Assembly: GCA_003150755.1 (NCBI GenBank)
Contig: QAMT01000005.1
Span: forward strand, 73,038-137,037
Source: Phascolarctobacterium sp.
GTDB lineage: Bacteria > Bacillota > Negativicutes > Acidaminococcales > Acidaminococcaceae
Direction of reading: 5' to 3'
DNA: 64,000 nucleotides
In this document: positions 1 to 8,730 of the stretch, one piece after another
Layout of the letters: each line of letters opens with the position of its first letter
Position numbering within the stretch: position 1 is the first letter of the stretch
Program-made: the position numbers and the translations under genes
The notes under the pieces: model-generated
Databases searched by the model: none
What the model was told of the DNA's origin: nothing
Seen by the model: only the letters and a program-made list of their open reading frames with translations

Positions 1-585
1 GGTATCGCCGTAATAGGAATAACCCCAAATTGTTTCCAGCAGCTGGTTGCGCGAAAACGCCTTGCCGGGATTGGATGCTAAGCACCACAAAAGCTCCATT
101 TCCTTGGCTGTAAAGGTCATTTTGTTGCCAAAGGCGATAACCTGGTATTTTTCCATGTCGATGCTGAGGCCCTTATATTCGATATGCGTGCGGCCGCCGG
201 CCTCTTCTTTTTTAACCATGCTGCTTCTGCGCAGAACCGCTTTAACCCTGGCAATAACCTCGCGGTTATTAAACGGTTTGGTAATATAATCGTCCGCGCC
301 GATTTCCAGCCCCAAAATGCGGTCGTCATCGTCATCCTTGGCTGTCAGCATAATAATAGGAATATCGCTCATTTTGCGGACCTGCTTGCAAACTTCGAGC
401 CCGTCCATAACCGGCATCATAATATCCAGAATAATAATATCGGGCTTTTCGGACTGCACCTTTAAAATAGCTTCCGCGCCGTCGGCAGCCTCAATTACTT
501 CAAAGCCTTCTTTTTCGCAGTAAATTTTTAATATTTCCCTAATCGGTGCTTCATCGTCAGCAATAAGAACTTTTTGTTTATCCAT
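1..585 (-). CDS. OmpR/PhoB-family response regulator (partial, C-terminus cut by window edge)
   Basis: Two-component response regulator; 195 codons are visible and no stop lies inside the window. An N-terminal receiver domain (about residues 3-115) has the acidic pair D10-D11, phospho-acceptor D54 in the LDIMMP motif, T81 and the conserved lysine K103 in ITKPF. A winged-helix DNA-binding domain follows from about residue 125, with MTFTAKEMELLW and the NQLLETIWGY stretch typical of the OmpR/PhoB group. The ATG at 585 is the first in-frame start ahead of the receiver fold; its ribosome site is weak. The partner histidine kinase would lie beyond the window on the downstream side, which is inference. 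The target genes cannot be told from sequence. Confidence 0.93.
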   Translation of the reverse strand, partial: MDKQKVLIADDEAPIREILKIYCEKEGFEVIEAADGAEAILKVQSEKPDIIILDIMMPVMDGLEVCKQVRKMSDIPIIMLTAKDDDDDRILGLEIGADDYITKPFNNREVIARVKAVLRRSSMVKKEEAGGRTHIEYKGLSIDMEKYQVIAFGNKMTFTAKEMELLWCLASNPGKAFSRNQLLETIWGYSYYGDT

Positions 586-617
586 ATAAATCACCGCCAT
601 TAACTGTTATTAAAACT

Positions 618-623
618 ATTATA
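618..623 (-). promoter_or_regulatory. -10 element upstream of the response regulator
   Basis: A perfect TATAAT on the minus strand lies about 33 bases before the response-regulator start. No good -35 hexamer is found at the normal distance, so the promoter may need an activator. Weak call. Confidence 0.35.
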
Positions 624-702
624 CAATAAAACCCCTTCTTTGGGTATTTTGCACAATATGCTTTCACAAAAATATTACAAAGCAAAAATACAACCCGCGC
701 GG

Positions 703-739
703 ATAAAAAAATAAACTACCAGCAAGCATTGCCTGCTGA
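703..739 (-). terminator. Rho-independent terminator after the NlpC/P60 gene
   Basis: On the minus strand an 8-bp stem (CAGCAGGC paired with GCTTGCTG, one G-U) is followed by a T-rich run. It sits just past the NlpC/P60 stop and separates that gene from the response regulator. Confidence 0.7.
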
Positions 740-755
740 TAGCTTAAATTTGGTT

Positions 756-1430
756 TCAGATAATGCGGCATGCGCCGTAATAACGGGCACCCCAATAACC
801 GGTAAATGCGGAAGAAACCGTTACACCGGTGCTGGAGCCTGCATGGATAAACTGACCATTGCCAAGATAAATACCGCAATGGGATGGACCGGGCTCATAC
901 GTGCTGAAGAAAATCAAATCGCCCGGGCGCAGCTGGCTGGCACTAATCTGCCTGCCGCTGTACATCTGCACATCCGCAGTACGCGGGATGCTGATGCCTG
1001 CACGCGCAAATGCATATTGGGTAAAACCGGAGCAGTCAAAACCGTAAACACTGGTACCGCCAAATACATACGGAGTACCGATTACGCCATAAGCCGCACG
1101 GATGACATTCCTTACCGTCGCACTTCTGCCGGAACGGTTAGGAGGCATCGGCTTATCCATTAAAGCCCTGTAAGTTGCATCGCCGATAATTCCATCGACT
1201 TCCAACTGTTTATCCGCCTGGAAGCGTTTGACAGCGGCTTCCGTTTCAGAACCGAAATCACCGTCAAGCAGTTTGATTTCATATTTCAATTCAACCAAGC
1301 GTTTTTGGATTGCCAGAACTTCCGGACCATTATCCCCGTACTCAAACGAAGCTAATGCGGTTGCCATGTTTGCTAAGCACAATACACAAGTAAATACCAA
1401 ACAAAAGAAACCTTTTTTTACCACCCACAT
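756..1430 (-). CDS. Secreted NlpC/P60 peptidoglycan hydrolase with peptidoglycan-binding domain
   Basis: Cell-wall endopeptidase expected to cut peptide stems of peptidoglycan outside the cytoplasm. The N-terminus has a signal peptide (KK then a hydrophobic run ending ATALA). A PG_binding_1 domain follows (about residues 30-92: GDNGPEVLAIQKRL, FQADKQLEVDGIIG). The C-terminal NlpC/P60 domain (about 105-224) carries the catalytic cysteine in FDCSGF (near 133), a histidine in PSHCGIYLG and a second one in FIHAGSS. The ATG at 1430 has AAGGA four bases upstream; a GTG three bases earlier (1433) is possible but sits on the ribosome site. It has its own promoter and terminator, so it is probably a single-gene unit. 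Confidence 0.92.
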   Translation of the reverse strand: MWVVKKGFFCLVFTCVLCLANMATALASFEYGDNGPEVLAIQKRLVELKYEIKLLDGDFGSETEAAVKRFQADKQLEVDGIIGDATYRALMDKPMPPNRSGRSATVRNVIRAAYGVIGTPYVFGGTSVYGFDCSGFTQYAFARAGISIPRTADVQMYSGRQISASQLRPGDLIFFSTYEPGPSHCGIYLGNGQFIHAGSSTGVTVSSAFTGYWGARYYGACRII

Positions 1431-1459
1431 CACTTCCTTGCACCTTTATAAACAAGTTA

Positions 1460-1488
1460 ATTATACCACAAAACCTGTTTAATGTAAA
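1460..1488 (-). promoter_or_regulatory. Promoter of the NlpC/P60 gene
   Basis: TTTACA-N17-TATAAT on the minus strand, with TGG directly before the -10 (extended -10). It lies 30 bases ahead of the NlpC/P60 start. Confidence 0.7.
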
Positions 1489-1494
1489 CCAAAA

Positions 1495-2427
1495 CTACCG
1501 TTTGCCAATGTGTCTGCCCACAATATACAGTGGTCTTTGCTTTACTTCTTCAAAAATACGCCCAATATATTCGCCCAGGATGCCGATGCCGACAAGCTGG
1601 ATGCCGCCCAGAAAGAGTACGCTGGCCGTCATTGTAGCCCAACCGGGCACAGCGTCGTTTGCAACAAACTTTACATAAAGTACGTGCAGAACCATCATAA
1701 AACTTATTAAACCGAACACAATTCCTATATAAAAAGCCCAGCGGAGCGGTATATTTGAAAAAGAAGTGATTCCGTCAAGTGCAAAATGCAGCATCTTGCG
1801 CAGGTTATATTTAGAGTGCCCCGCAAAACGCGGCGGTGCTGTAAACTCAAAAGTTGCCACTTTAAAGCCCAGTGTATTGACCAGCCCGCGGATAAAACGC
1901 GCGCGCTCACGGTAGCGTCTGAACGCCTCCACTGCAACTTTGTCCATCAGGCGGAAATCACTGCCGCCCGGCGTAATCTCCACCTTGGACATAGAATTGA
2001 TAACTTTATAATATGCTTTGGATGTCAGATTTTTGAAAAACGAAGCGTCCTCCGTTGCCGTGCGCACCGTCTGCACAATCTGATTGCCATCTTCCCACAG
2101 CTTTAAAAGCTCGGGTACAAGTTCCGGCGGATGCTGCAAATCGCCGTCCATGGTAATAACGGCATCGCCCTCTGCGTGGTCAAGGCCGCAGGTCAGCGCC
2201 AGCTGATGCCCATAATTGCGCGATAAAAAATACACCTGCACATGTTCATCTTTCTCTGCCAGTTCCGCTAAAATCAGATGGCTGTTGTCGCTGGAACCAT
2301 CATCGACAAAAATCAGGTCATAATCATATGGCTGCGCCTGCATAACCTCGCCCAGCCTTCTATGAAATTCATGCAGATTTTCTTCCTCATTATAAACCGG
2401 TACAACAAACGAAACAAGTTTCTTCAT
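1495..2427 (-). CDS. GT2-family glycosyltransferase, DPM1/GtrB/ArnC-like, with C-terminal membrane anchor
   Basis: Membrane-anchored glycosyltransferase of the kind that loads sugars onto undecaprenyl phosphate. A GT-A catalytic domain (residues about 3-235) shows VVPVYNEEENL, the FVDDGSSDNS nucleotide-binding motif and the MDGDLQHPPE metal-binding DxD region. Two hydrophobic segments near the C-terminus (WAFYIGIVFGLISFMMVL and SVLFLGGIQLVGIGIL) anchor it. Length of 310 aa is normal for the family. An upstream in-frame ATG would place the start inside the promoter, so I use 2427, which follows AAGGTG. The sugar and the final acceptor (envelope glycan or lipid modification) cannot be told from sequence. 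Confidence 0.9.
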   Translation of the reverse strand: MKKLVSFVVPVYNEEENLHEFHRRLGEVMQAQPYDYDLIFVDDGSSDNSHLILAELAEKDEHVQVYFLSRNYGHQLALTCGLDHAEGDAVITMDGDLQHPPELVPELLKLWEDGNQIVQTVRTATEDASFFKNLTSKAYYKVINSMSKVEITPGGSDFRLMDKVAVEAFRRYRERARFIRGLVNTLGFKVATFEFTAPPRFAGHSKYNLRKMLHFALDGITSFSNIPLRWAFYIGIVFGLISFMMVLHVLYVKFVANDAVPGWATMTASVLFLGGIQLVGIGILGEYIGRIFEEVKQRPLYIVGRHIGKR

Positions 2428-2460
2428 TTTCAGACACACCTTATCCATAATTACTTTTTT

Positions 2461-2489
2461 ATTATATAACAACTTTAAATAAATTGTAA
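2461..2489 (-). promoter_or_regulatory. Promoter of the glycosyltransferase gene
   Basis: TTACAA-N17-TATAAT on the minus strand, just downstream of the rnpB terminator. It supports the shorter start at 2427. Confidence 0.6.
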
Positions 2490-2520
2490 CGGCAAATTAT
2501 GAAACTCCGCTTAAATTTCA

Positions 2521-2552
2521 CAAAAAAATAAGGCCGGTAAAATTACCAGCCT
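2521..2552 (-). terminator. Rho-independent terminator of rnpB
   Basis: Minus-strand stem AGGCTGGTAA / TTACCGGCCT followed by TATTTTTTTG, immediately past the 3' end of RNase P RNA. Confidence 0.85.
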
Positions 2553-2563
2553 GTATTTTCAAG

Positions 2564-2919
2564 AATACGAGTGCTCAATAAGCCGGGTTCTGTTCCGCAA
2601 AGCGGCAGCAATCATTTATCTAGGCCTGCAATTACTTGCAGGCTCAAGCGACACAACCCGGAAGGATCAGCGGGCCGCTTCATCCCTTCCCTATTTGGTC
2701 TTGCTCCGAATGGGGTTTACCTAGCCAGCCGGTTACCCGACCGCTGGTGCGCTCTTACCGCACCGTTCCACCCTTACCTGCCGAAGCAGGCGGTACACAT
2801 TTCTGTGGCACTGTCCCTGAGGTCACCCTCGCCGGACGTTATCCGGCATTCTGCCCTGTGGAGCCCGGACTTTCCTCTTCCGGCCAAAGCCGTCAGCGAT
2901 TGCCTTTCACACTCATACT
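2564..2919 (-). ncRNA. rnpB: RNase P RNA (class A)
   Basis: Catalytic RNA of RNase P, which matures tRNA 5' ends. On the minus strand the conserved 5' portion GAGGAAAGTCCGGGCTCC and the 3' portion ACAGAACCCGGCTTA are both present, with the CAGGGCAGAATGCCGG segment between. The ends were set from the P1 helix: AGTATGAGTG at the 5' side pairs with CACTCGTATT at the 3' side. It is about 356 nt long, usual for a bacterial A-type molecule, and is followed by a strong terminator. Reading frames that cross this region are not genes. Confidence 0.95.
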
Positions 2920-2971
2920 GTCAGTAATTTAGCACAAAGCGCAAAATTAGTCAAGCCTTACTTTGTGATAT

Positions 2972-3229
2972 TTATTTAAACCTTTCATCTTCGCTGATTT
3001 CGTACTCAAATTCTTCCCAGTCTTCGCTGTTTTCGTTTTCATAGTAATGGCCGTTTTTGTAAATAATGTCATCCTGTGTATAAGGATGGTTATTTAGCTG
3101 CGGCGGCAGCTGTGAAGAATCCTGCGCTCCGGAAGCGTTAGTTCCGTTATCAATGCCTTCCGCAGTATCTTTCATGCCAATCATCAGCGCGATAAATATT
3201 ATAATAGCTATTACGCCTACAAATGCCAT
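2972..3229 (-). CDS. Small single-pass membrane protein with acidic tail, unknown function
   Basis: An 85-aa protein not recognised as a known family. An N-terminal hydrophobic helix (VGVIAIIIFIALMIG) is followed by a hydrophilic, strongly acidic tail with several tyrosines (NGHYYENENSEDWEEFEYE). The tail would face either side; topology is not decided. The ATG at 3229 has AGGTG six bases upstream; a GTG at 3238 overlaps that site. It lies 21 bases after the YhaM-like gene in the same direction and is probably co-transcribed with it and with the trmK/Nif3 genes. Confidence 0.7.
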   Translation of the reverse strand: MAFVGVIAIIIFIALMIGMKDTAEGIDNGTNASGAQDSSQLPPQLNNHPYTQDDIIYKNGHYYENENSEDWEEFEYEISEDERFK

Positions 3230-3250
3230 CAGCGTCACCTGCTTTTAAAT

Positions 3251-4174
3251 TCAGATATTGCTCATTAAATACCTTTGCAGCATTTTGTTGTATTCCCAAG
3301 GGCTTTTGCTGTCCGTTTTTCTGAACTGGTTCATAATAGCGTCCACTTCATCGGCATAATGCACAATAAATGCTTCTTTGGTTGCACAGGCAATAGGCGA
3401 GCCTTTTTCGGGTTCTCCGTGATGGGAAAGGATAATATGCAGCAAATGCTGTAATTTAGGCCCGGTTACGCGCGCTTTGGCGGCTGCTTCCTGCACAATC
3501 GCCGCACTCATGCTGATATGCCCCAAAAGACGGCCTTCCGTGGTATAGGGAAAGCCCATTGAAGCAGAAATTTCATTCAGTTTGCCGACATCGTGCAGCA
3601 GCGCACCGGCAACGATAAGGTCTTTATCTACGCCGCCGATGGTATCTGCCATGCTTGAGGCCAGCACCGCAACATCGACAGAGTGCTGCAAAAGCCCGCC
3701 GATATAGGCATGATGCAGGCGCATCCCCGCCGGATTACGCAAAAAACGCTCGTAGGTTTCACCTTCAAAAACATTGTCCAAAATCAGGCGCAGCCCCGGA
3801 GTCAAAACGCCTTTTATAAGCCGGTCAAACTTATCTTTGTAAGCGGCATGGTCAAAATCGCCCTCCGGCAGCAGGTTGCTTATATCGTCTTCCGGCACAA
3901 TATCGCTTATCTTTTTGATAATGACCTGCAACGCCATTTCGCCGCTGAACTTGTTGATATCCACGCTGCCGCTGACCATCATCGGCGACGGTCCGTCCAG
4001 TTCGCGCAGCTTTTCTACAATTGCAGCTTCAAAGGTAATGAAGGGTATCTTGCCGCTGTTGTCTTCCAGCAGGCCGCGGGCAAACGGCGCGCCGTTAGAC
4101 GACGTGCCTACGCGCTGAACCCTCATCAGTACGGACTGGCAGATTTTAGTGCCAGCTTTAAATTCACTAATCAT
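3251..4174 (-). CDS. yhaM: 3'-5' exoribonuclease YhaM-family protein (OB fold plus HD domain)
   Basis: Cytoplasmic nuclease of the YhaM/CBF1 family, which trims RNA and single-stranded DNA from the 3' end. An N-terminal OB-fold nucleic-acid-binding domain (about residues 10-95, with GLLEDNSGKIPFITF) precedes an HD metal-dependent domain. The latter shows H164 in LLQHSVD, the H194-D195 pair in LLHDVGKL, the LLGHI histidine and the ILSHHGEPEKGSP segment. Length 307 aa fits the family. The start at 4174 follows a GAGGT site. It is next to Nif3-like and TrmK genes in the same direction. Confidence 0.9.
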   Translation of the reverse strand: MISEFKAGTKICQSVLMRVQRVGTSSNGAPFARGLLEDNSGKIPFITFEAAIVEKLRELDGPSPMMVSGSVDINKFSGEMALQVIIKKISDIVPEDDISNLLPEGDFDHAAYKDKFDRLIKGVLTPGLRLILDNVFEGETYERFLRNPAGMRLHHAYIGGLLQHSVDVAVLASSMADTIGGVDKDLIVAGALLHDVGKLNEISASMGFPYTTEGRLLGHISMSAAIVQEAAAKARVTGPKLQHLLHIILSHHGEPEKGSPIACATKEAFIVHYADEVDAIMNQFRKTDSKSPWEYNKMLQRYLMSNI

Positions 4175-4192
4175 TTATTTTACCTCAATTCG

Positions 4193-4987
4193 TCAGTATT
4201 GCTTAAACAGCAAGGTTTCGCGCGCAGTTAACACCTGTGCGCCGATGCCTGCCGCCGCCATACGCAGCGCCAGTTTATCCGCCAGCACTGCCACCACCGG
4301 CAGTTCCGTTCCCTGATGCGTTGCATCAATCAAATTCAAACCACTGAACACGGCGTTCTGTGCTTCGTGATATTTAATATCGCCGGTAACGTAAGTATCT
4401 GCGCCGTGTTCCAGCGCTTCGGCAACAAAATCTATGCCTGCGCCGCCGCAAAGCGCAACCTTATGCACCTGCCTGCCTGCGCTGATGCCAGTTACAAATT
4501 GCAAGCCCAGCACACGTTTCACCATAGCGGCAAAATCGTCAAACGGCATCTTTTTCGGCAAAGTGCCGACGCGCCCCAGCGAACCGCCGCCTTCGCCGTT
4601 GTTTACCAGAATTTTTATATTATGTAAATTCAGTTTTTCGGCCAGCACGTCATTTACGCCGCCAATTACACTGTCCAGGCTTGTATGCGCGCTGTACACA
4701 GCAATGCCGTTTTCAATGCACTTAAGCAAAAGCGCGCTTTGCCAGCTGCTGTCGCAGATGCTTTTAAGCGGCTTGAAAATCGGCGGATGATGCGTTATCA
4801 GCATATCCACTTTTTGCGCAACGGCCTGTTCTGCAACCTCCGGGGATAAATCCAGCGCTACCATGATTTTTTTTACCGGATTATTCCTGCGCCCAAGCAA
4901 AAAACCGGCATTGTCCCAGCTTTCTGCCAGCTCGCGCGGGGCAATGCTGTCCATAATTTTTATAATGTCATTTACAACCGCACTCAT
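4193..4987 (-). CDS. Nif3-like dinuclear metal centre protein (YbgI/YqfO family)
   Basis: Member of the conserved Nif3 family; members form ring-shaped hexamers with two metal ions per subunit, but the reaction is not settled. The ITHHPPIF motif near residue 64 and the DATHQGTE segment near the C-terminus give expected metal ligands. At 264 aa it is the short, YbgI-like form and lacks the extra middle domain found in Bacillus YqfO. Its start overlaps the end of trmK by 20 bases, so the two are translationally linked; the same pairing is common in Firmicutes and suggests a link to tRNA or cofactor metabolism (inference). Confidence 0.9.
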   Translation of the reverse strand: MSAVVNDIIKIMDSIAPRELAESWDNAGFLLGRRNNPVKKIMVALDLSPEVAEQAVAQKVDMLITHHPPIFKPLKSICDSSWQSALLLKCIENGIAVYSAHTSLDSVIGGVNDVLAEKLNLHNIKILVNNGEGGGSLGRVGTLPKKMPFDDFAAMVKRVLGLQFVTGISAGRQVHKVALCGGAGIDFVAEALEHGADTYVTGDIKYHEAQNAVFSGLNLIDATHQGTELPVVAVLADKLALRMAAAGIGAQVLTARETLLFKQY

Positions 4988-5666
4988 GCCTCAATTCCTC
5001 CAATCCGGCATAAAGCTCCTGTAATTTTTTATATTTTTCGGTTTGCTGTGCCTGCTGGCTTTTGGCCATGCTGTCCAGCATCCGTTTATATGTGCCCTGC
5101 ACCTTGTCAAAATGTTTTGCCAAAAGCGGCGGGCACTTTTTTATAAGCTTCGGGCCGATTTCATATTCAGCATCGCTGTAATCGGCTTCATGGCCATGCT
5201 CCAGCAGGATAATTTCATACAAATGCTGCGGCTCTTCCGCCAATGCTTCGTCAGAAATGCGCCAGCCGTTGGCGCACGCCCATTTGCGCAAGCCTGCCGC
5301 GCCAGCCATTGGCTGCACGATTAAAAACTTCAATGCCGCGGCAACTTCCGGGCTCTCTTTTAAAATTTCAATAATCGTGCTGCCGCCCATACCGGCAATT
5401 ACAGCGCCGTCAGCTTCGCCCGGCTGTAATACCGTCAGCCCGCTGCCCTGCCGCACCTGTATCTTATCTTTTAAGCCGTACATACCGATATTGGTCTGCG
5501 CTGCCCGGCACGGACCTGCGGCAATATCCGCCGCAACGGCGGCTTTGATGCGCCCTTTTTGCAGCAGCCATACAGGCAGATAAGCATGGTCGGTGCCGAT
5601 ATCCGCCAATACGCAGCCCTGGGGCACCATGGCCGCCACGGCTTCCAAACGTGCGCCTATATTCAT
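4968..5666 (-). CDS. trmK: tRNA (adenine-22-N1)-methyltransferase TrmK
   Basis: S-adenosylmethionine-dependent enzyme that methylates N1 of adenosine 22 in tRNAs, notably tRNA-Ser and tRNA-Leu. A Rossmann fold shows motif I VLADIGTDHAYLP (about residues 19-31), AADIAAGPCRAA, and the IAGMGGSTIIEIL motif. A C-terminal helical coiled coil (about 170-225) is typical of TrmK. Length 232 aa is normal. The start follows GGAGG. It heads the group trmK / Nif3-like / yhaM / small membrane protein. Confidence 0.92.
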   Translation of the reverse strand: MNIGARLEAVAAMVPQGCVLADIGTDHAYLPVWLLQKGRIKAAVAADIAAGPCRAAQTNIGMYGLKDKIQVRQGSGLTVLQPGEADGAVIAGMGGSTIIEILKESPEVAAALKFLIVQPMAGAAGLRKWACANGWRISDEALAEEPQHLYEIILLEHGHEADYSDAEYEIGPKLIKKCPPLLAKHFDKVQGTYKRMLDSMAKSQQAQQTEKYKKLQELYAGLEELRHECGCK

Positions 5667-5701
5667 AATTCCTCCGTCAGATTATATTTTGATACATATA
5701 A

Positions 5702-5731
5702 ATTATAACACATACGCCAAAACGGTAACAA
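5702..5731 (-). promoter_or_regulatory. Promoter of trmK operon
   Basis: TTGTTA-N18-TATAAT on the minus strand, 36 bases ahead of the trmK start and directly after the ABC permease stop. Confidence 0.6.
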
Positions 5732-5732
5732 A

Positions 5733-6851
5733 TCAGTTCAGCGTTTTCACAAATTTTTTAATACTTAGCCCAAGCGTTGCCAAAATAAAAATCAGCAGCG
5801 CCATTACCTGCGGCCACATAATTTCCAGCCCGTTGCCTTTCAGCAAAATGCCGCGCAAAATTTGCAGGTAATATGTCAGCGGCAAAAAATTGCCCAGCCA
5901 GTAAAAAAAGTCCGGCATTGATTCGCGCGGAAAGATAAACCCCGAAAGCATAATGCTTGGCAAAAGCACAAACACGCCCATCTGGATTGCCTGCATCTGC
6001 GTTTTGGAGCAGCTGGAAATCAAAACCCCCAATGAAAGCGAGGCAACAATAAAAAACGCCGATAAAACATACAGCAATAAAATGCTGCCGCGCACAGGCA
6101 CGCCAAAAATGATGATTCCTGCAAACAGGGCAATCGTTATCTGCGCGTAGCCTACAAAAATATAGGGAATAATTTTGCCGAGCATCAGTTCCCACGGCTT
6201 TAAGGGGCTGACGATAAGCTGTTCCATCGTGCCGTTTTCTTTTTCGCGCACAATCGCCATGGAAGTAATCAGCACCATCGTCATCGTTAAAATTACGCCG
6301 ATAATGCCCGGCACCATATAAAACGCCGTAACAAAATCCTGGTTGTACCACGCGCGTATGCGTACATCATACAGTACCGGCTGCGCGTTATGCAGGCCAT
6401 ACTTTTCCTGCAAGGCTTCCTGCGATTTTAAATTGCCGATAGACTGCGCTGCCGCAATAGCCGATGCCGCCGACTGCGAATCCGTGGCGTCTACTATAAC
6501 CTGCACCGGCGTAGAACGGTTGTGCCGCAGGTTTTCTTCCAAATCAGGCGGTATAATTACGCCAACCTTAGCGTCACCCGCGTCAATCCTGCGGTTAACA
6601 GCGGCAAAACTGCCTTCGGTATATTCAATGTCAAAATATTCGCTGGCCGTAAAGCTGTTTAAAAGCTCGCGGCTTTCCGCCGATAACGACTGGTCAAACA
6701 CTGCCGTCCTTAAATGCTTGACATCGGTATTGATGGCAAAACCGTAAATAATAAGCTGTATAACAGGCATAATCAGCAATATAAACAGCGTCAAATGGTC
6801 GCGCCGCATCTGGATAAATTCCTTTTTTAAAAGAGCAATCAGCCTGTTCAT
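5733..6851 (-). CDS. ABC-2 type exporter permease (YbhS/YbhR-like)
   Basis: Membrane subunit of an ABC exporter, probably for drugs or other hydrophobic compounds. The first membrane helix is at about residues 20-40 (LTLFILLIMPVIQLIIYGF), followed by a long extracytoplasmic domain (about 45-175), then a block of about five helices ending in LLIFILATLGLSI. This is the ABC2_membrane_3 layout of YbhS/YbhR. Its ATG overlaps the ATPase stop by 4 bases, so the three export genes are one translationally coupled unit. Only one permease gene is present, against two in the E. coli ybhGFSR locus, so a homodimer is likely (inference). Confidence 0.9.
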   Translation of the reverse strand: MNRLIALLKKEFIQMRRDHLTLFILLIMPVIQLIIYGFAINTDVKHLRTAVFDQSLSAESRELLNSFTASEYFDIEYTEGSFAAVNRRIDAGDAKVGVIIPPDLEENLRHNRSTPVQVIVDATDSQSAASAIAAAQSIGNLKSQEALQEKYGLHNAQPVLYDVRIRAWYNQDFVTAFYMVPGIIGVILTMTMVLITSMAIVREKENGTMEQLIVSPLKPWELMLGKIIPYIFVGYAQITIALFAGIIIFGVPVRGSILLLYVLSAFFIVASLSLGVLISSCSKTQMQAIQMGVFVLLPSIMLSGFIFPRESMPDFFYWLGNFLPLTYYLQILRGILLKGNGLEIMWPQVMALLIFILATLGLSIKKFVKTLN

Positions 6852-7759
6852 AACGCGCCCCCGCCCTTCTTATCAAGATAATAACTGAAAACATCCTCCA
6901 TAGTCGGTTCAATAATATTGTAATTCCAGTTTTTAAGCAGCGGCAAATCCTCCGGCGCAACCAGCACGCGCAGCTCGCGCCCAAAAATATAGGCATCCTG
7001 CACCGGCAGCAGCCGTTTTATTTCTTCGCGCAGTTTGATGGAATCATCACTGGCAATAGAAACCAGCGTACCGCAGATGCTGCTTTTCAGCTCCGGCGGC
7101 GTGCCCATAGCGACAGTTTTTCCGGCATCCAGGAACACCATTTCGTCGCAATGCTCTGCTTCTTCCATAAAATGCGTTGTTACAACCATTGTTGTGCCGC
7201 CCAGCGCCAAGGTATGGATAATCTGCCAGAAGCTGCGGCGGGCAATAGGGTCAACGGCGCTTGTCGGCTCGTCCAGAAACAAAAGCCTGGGCTTATGCAA
7301 AATAGCGCAGCCAAGCGCCAGGCGCTGCTTTAACCCGCCCGAAAGATTAGCCGAAAATTCATGCCGCTTATCTTCAAGGTTCATTTCCTTAATCATTTCA
7401 TCAACGCGGCTGCGTTTTTCATCGCCGCGCAGGCCGTACATACCGGCGTAAAAATCAAGGTTTTCAAACACCGTCAAATCCAGGTACAGGCTGAACCTTT
7501 GCGACATATAGCCGATATGCTCTTTGATTTTTTCCGCTTGTTTTACAATATCGTAACCTAGCACCGTGCCGACGCCGGAAGCCGGCTTTAAAATGCCGCA
7601 CAGCATGCGGATGCTGGTTGATTTGCCGCTGCCGTTGGAGCCCAGAAAGCCAAAAATTTCGCCGCTGTGCACTTTTATATTCAGCCTGTCCACGGCGGTA
7701 AAACTGCCGAATTTGCAGGTTAAATCTTTAGTTTCTATTGCAATGTCTTTCGCCGTCAT
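6848..7759 (-). CDS. ABC exporter ATP-binding protein (YbhF-like, single domain)
   Basis: ATPase that powers the neighbouring permease. It has Walker A GSNGSGKST (about residues 39-47), Q-loop MSQRFSLY, signature LSGGLKQRLALG, Walker B LLFLDEPTSAVDP and the H-loop histidine in VVTTHFMEEAEHCD. At 303 aa it holds one nucleotide-binding domain; E. coli YbhF is a fusion of two. The start overlaps the HlyD-type gene by 4 bases and the end overlaps the permease by 4 bases. Confidence 0.92.
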   Translation of the reverse strand: MTAKDIAIETKDLTCKFGSFTAVDRLNIKVHSGEIFGFLGSNGSGKSTSIRMLCGILKPASGVGTVLGYDIVKQAEKIKEHIGYMSQRFSLYLDLTVFENLDFYAGMYGLRGDEKRSRVDEMIKEMNLEDKRHEFSANLSGGLKQRLALGCAILHKPRLLFLDEPTSAVDPIARRSFWQIIHTLALGGTTMVVTTHFMEEAEHCDEMVFLDAGKTVAMGTPPELKSSICGTLVSIASDDSIKLREEIKRLLPVQDAYIFGRELRVLVAPEDLPLLKNWNYNIIEPTMEDVFSYYLDKKGGGAL

Positions 7760-8730
7760 TTTAACATAACATCCGCCACCATGCCCGGTTTAAAGATGCC
7801 CTCCCCGTTAGGCAATGCCACTTTAACCGCAAACACAAGGTTTGCACGCTCGCGCCTTGTAATGCTGTTGCGCGGCGTATATTCCGCGCTGTCGCTGATT
7901 TCTTTGATATAGCCTTCAAACGCTTTATCAGGATAGGCGTCTATTTTTACTGCCGCCTTTTGTCCGGTTTTAATCAGCCCCAGCATATCGGACGGAACAT
8001 AAACACGCACCCAGCAATCGTTTAAATCAACAACAGTTGCTATTGCCATACCGGCAGCGACATATTCGCCCACCTCATAATTTTTCGTCAGCACCACGCC
8101 GCTTACCGGGCTGTACAAAGTTGCATCCGCCAAATCAACTTTAGCGTTTTCCAAAGCCGCTGCCGCACGTTCTACCTCGCGCCGCTGCGCTTCAATCTCG
8201 TCCTCACGGTTGCCTGCAAGCAGCAGCGCTTCCTGCTCACGCGCTGCTTTTAAGCTGTTTTCTGCTACCAAATCATCGGCAACAGCCTTGTCAAGCTGCT
8301 GGCGGGCAACTGCGCCGTCGCTGTACAGCTTTTCATAACGCAGCCTGTCCGCATGCGCCTGCTCATATACCGAAAGCGCCGATTCGGTATTAGCCGCCGC
8401 CTCGCGCAGTTCCTGCGGGCGTGCGCCCTTAACCAAATCCGTAAGCTGCGACTGTGCCTTGGCATAAGCCGCTTCACTTTCAGCAAGCTGCGCGTTCAGT
8501 TCACGCAAATCAAGCTGCGCCACAAACTGCCCTTTTTCAACCTTGTCGCCTTCTTTTACGGTGCGCTCACGCAGATATCCGCCCAGGCGCGGTGTAATGT
8601 CCGCCTTGGTTGCTTCTACCGTGCCGGTTAAAACTTTAGCTTCTTCGTTTTGCAGGTAAATCCTGTACGTACCGGCAGCAAAAACCAATATGCAAATTAT
8701 AGCCGCTATTATGTATTTACGCTTTTTCAT
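7756..8730 (-). CDS. HlyD/YbhG-type membrane fusion protein
   Basis: Periplasmic adaptor that would join the ABC exporter to an outer-membrane channel. One N-terminal membrane helix (YIIAAIICILVFAAGTYRIYL) is followed by a lipoyl half-domain (about 35-70), a long alanine- and glutamate-rich coiled-coil hairpin (about 75-200), the second lipoyl half (ATLYSPVSGVVLTKNYEVGEYV) and a beta-barrel part. An adaptor of this kind implies a periplasm and outer membrane. It overlaps the end of the TetR-family gene by 14 bases. No outer-membrane channel gene is nearby. Confidence 0.92.
   Translation of the reverse strand: MKKRKYIIAAIICILVFAAGTYRIYLQNEEAKVLTGTVEATKADITPRLGGYLRERTVKEGDKVEKGQFVAQLDLRELNAQLAESEAAYAKAQSQLTDLVKGARPQELREAAANTESALSVYEQAHADRLRYEKLYSDGAVARQQLDKAVADDLVAENSLKAAREQEALLLAGNREDEIEAQRREVERAAAALENAKVDLADATLYSPVSGVVLTKNYEVGEYVAAGMAIATVVDLNDCWVRVYVPSDMLGLIKTGQKAAVKIDAYPDKAFEGYIKEISDSAEYTPRNSITRRERANLVFAVKVALPNGEGIFKPGMVADVMLK

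Noticed and set aside
2571..2932. Two open frames of about 100 codons on the plus strand
   Set aside because: They cross the conserved RNase P RNA sequence on the other strand.
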